Under the pieces are notes generated by a model. That model worked only from the letters and a program-made list of their open reading frames with translations. It was not told the DNA's origin and searched no databases. A stretch of DNA of 6,670 nt, taken from positions 1 through 6,670 of the forward strand of contig CAJVWL010000022.1 in the NCBI GenBank assembly GCA_913009745.1, written 5' to 3'. The position numbers and the translations under genes were made by a program. The DNA comes from an uncultured bacterium. GTDB lineage: Bacteria; Patescibacteriota; Minisyncoccia; UBA6257; Colwellbacteraceae. This document shows positions 6,365-6,670 of the stretch, piece after piece (the stretch's first letter is position 1; each line of letters begins with the position of its first letter).

Positions 6365-6441
6365 GGAGAATAATGGAGAGGGGGAAGCCGGAGCATCAAG
6401 TAATTAATTACACTCACAAGGCATCCTCTTCATTATTCTCC
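6365..6441. repeat. Long inverted repeat, 17-bp stem, right of the terminator
   Basis: GGAGAATAATGGAGAGG (6365-6381) pairs with CCTCTTCATTATTCTCC (6425-6441) with 16 Watson-Crick pairs and one G-U. The 43-base loop contains a perfect 12-base palindrome, GTAATTAATTAC (6400-6411). Outside it, GATTCAAA (6350-6357) and TTTGAATC (6495-6502) are also complementary and could close the whole block. No protein frame or known element is seen. It lies within about 140 bases of the adapter junction, so it should be confirmed in other reads before use. Confidence 0.6.
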
Positions 6442-6506
6442 TCATAAGTTTCCGAACATAGATAGATGTTTTAGGAACAGGAGAAAGAAAGTTCTTTGAA
6501 TCGTAG

Positions 6507-6564
6507 AGATCGGAAGAGCGTCGTGTAGGGAAAGAGTGTAGATCTCGGTGGTCGCCGTATCATT
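6507..6564 (+). other. Illumina TruSeq adapter sequence (artefact)
   Basis: The stretch begins AGATCGGAAGAGCGTCGTG and ends GGTGGTCGCCGTATCATT. It matches end to end, over 58 bases, what I know as the reverse complement of the TruSeq universal adapter, as read at the 3' end when a read passes through a short insert. It is library-preparation DNA left in the assembly, not genome. Confidence 0.98.
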
Positions 6565-6670
6565 AAAAAAAAAAATACAAATCCATAGCATGTCCGCGGT
6601 GTCTTCATTATCCACTGTTCACAACTCGCGTATTATCACATCTATCTTCATACTTCACAGTTCTATCTTT
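6565..6670. other. Post-adapter read-through noise (artefact)
   Basis: Eleven A bases follow the adapter directly, as expected when sequencing runs off the end of an adapter-ligated fragment. The remaining 95 bases (6576-6670) are low-information calls with no coding or structural pattern. They should be trimmed together with the adapter. Confidence 0.93.

Noticed and set aside
6576..6670. Base pattern after the adapter that might be read as intergenic DNA
   Set aside because: It follows the adapter and an A run, so it is instrument noise rather than genome.
1..6670. CRISPR arrays, insertion sequences or transposase remnants
   Set aside because: No regularly spaced repeats, no terminal inverted repeats with target duplications and no transposase motifs were seen on either strand.

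Overview
The window looks like the end of a metagenome-assembled contig from a small-genome bacterium, most likely of the Patescibacteria (CPR, Parcubacteria-like). The signs are moderate GC, compact convergent and tandem gene packing, start codons mostly without a Shine-Dalgarno (SD) sequence, and a membrane glycosyltransferase ending in a winged-helix domain. This placement is an inference and no marker in the window fixes it.

Layout. Positions 1-1222 (minus strand) hold a truncated GIY-YIG nuclease gene, tRNA-Glu(UUC) with an encoded CCA end, and then tsaD only 9 bases downstream; tsaD runs off the left edge. Positions 1469-3652 (plus strand) hold a DoxX-family membrane protein followed 27 bases later by a GT2-type processive-like glycosyltransferase with a C-terminal helix-turn-helix. 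They face recG (3684-5834, minus). A 16-bp perfect hairpin covers both facing stop codons and probably ends transcription from both sides.

The region right of recG (5835-6506) has no convincing protein gene. It carries a minus promoter for recG that would give a leaderless mRNA, then two tandem sigma70-like plus promoters (TTGACA, 17-base spacer, TGC-extended -10). These lead into about 310 bases of highly structured, apparently non-coding sequence that ends in a strong intrinsic terminator. I could not match this RNA to tmRNA, RNase P RNA, SRP RNA, 6S RNA or 5S rRNA. It can form two mutually exclusive folds and displays SD-like motifs. A second inverted-repeat-rich block follows (6350-6502).

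The last 164 bases are not genome. Positions 6507-6564 match the reverse complement of the Illumina TruSeq universal adapter, followed by an A run and read-through noise to 6670. Nothing after 6506 should be interpreted biologically, and sequence just before it may rest on few reads.
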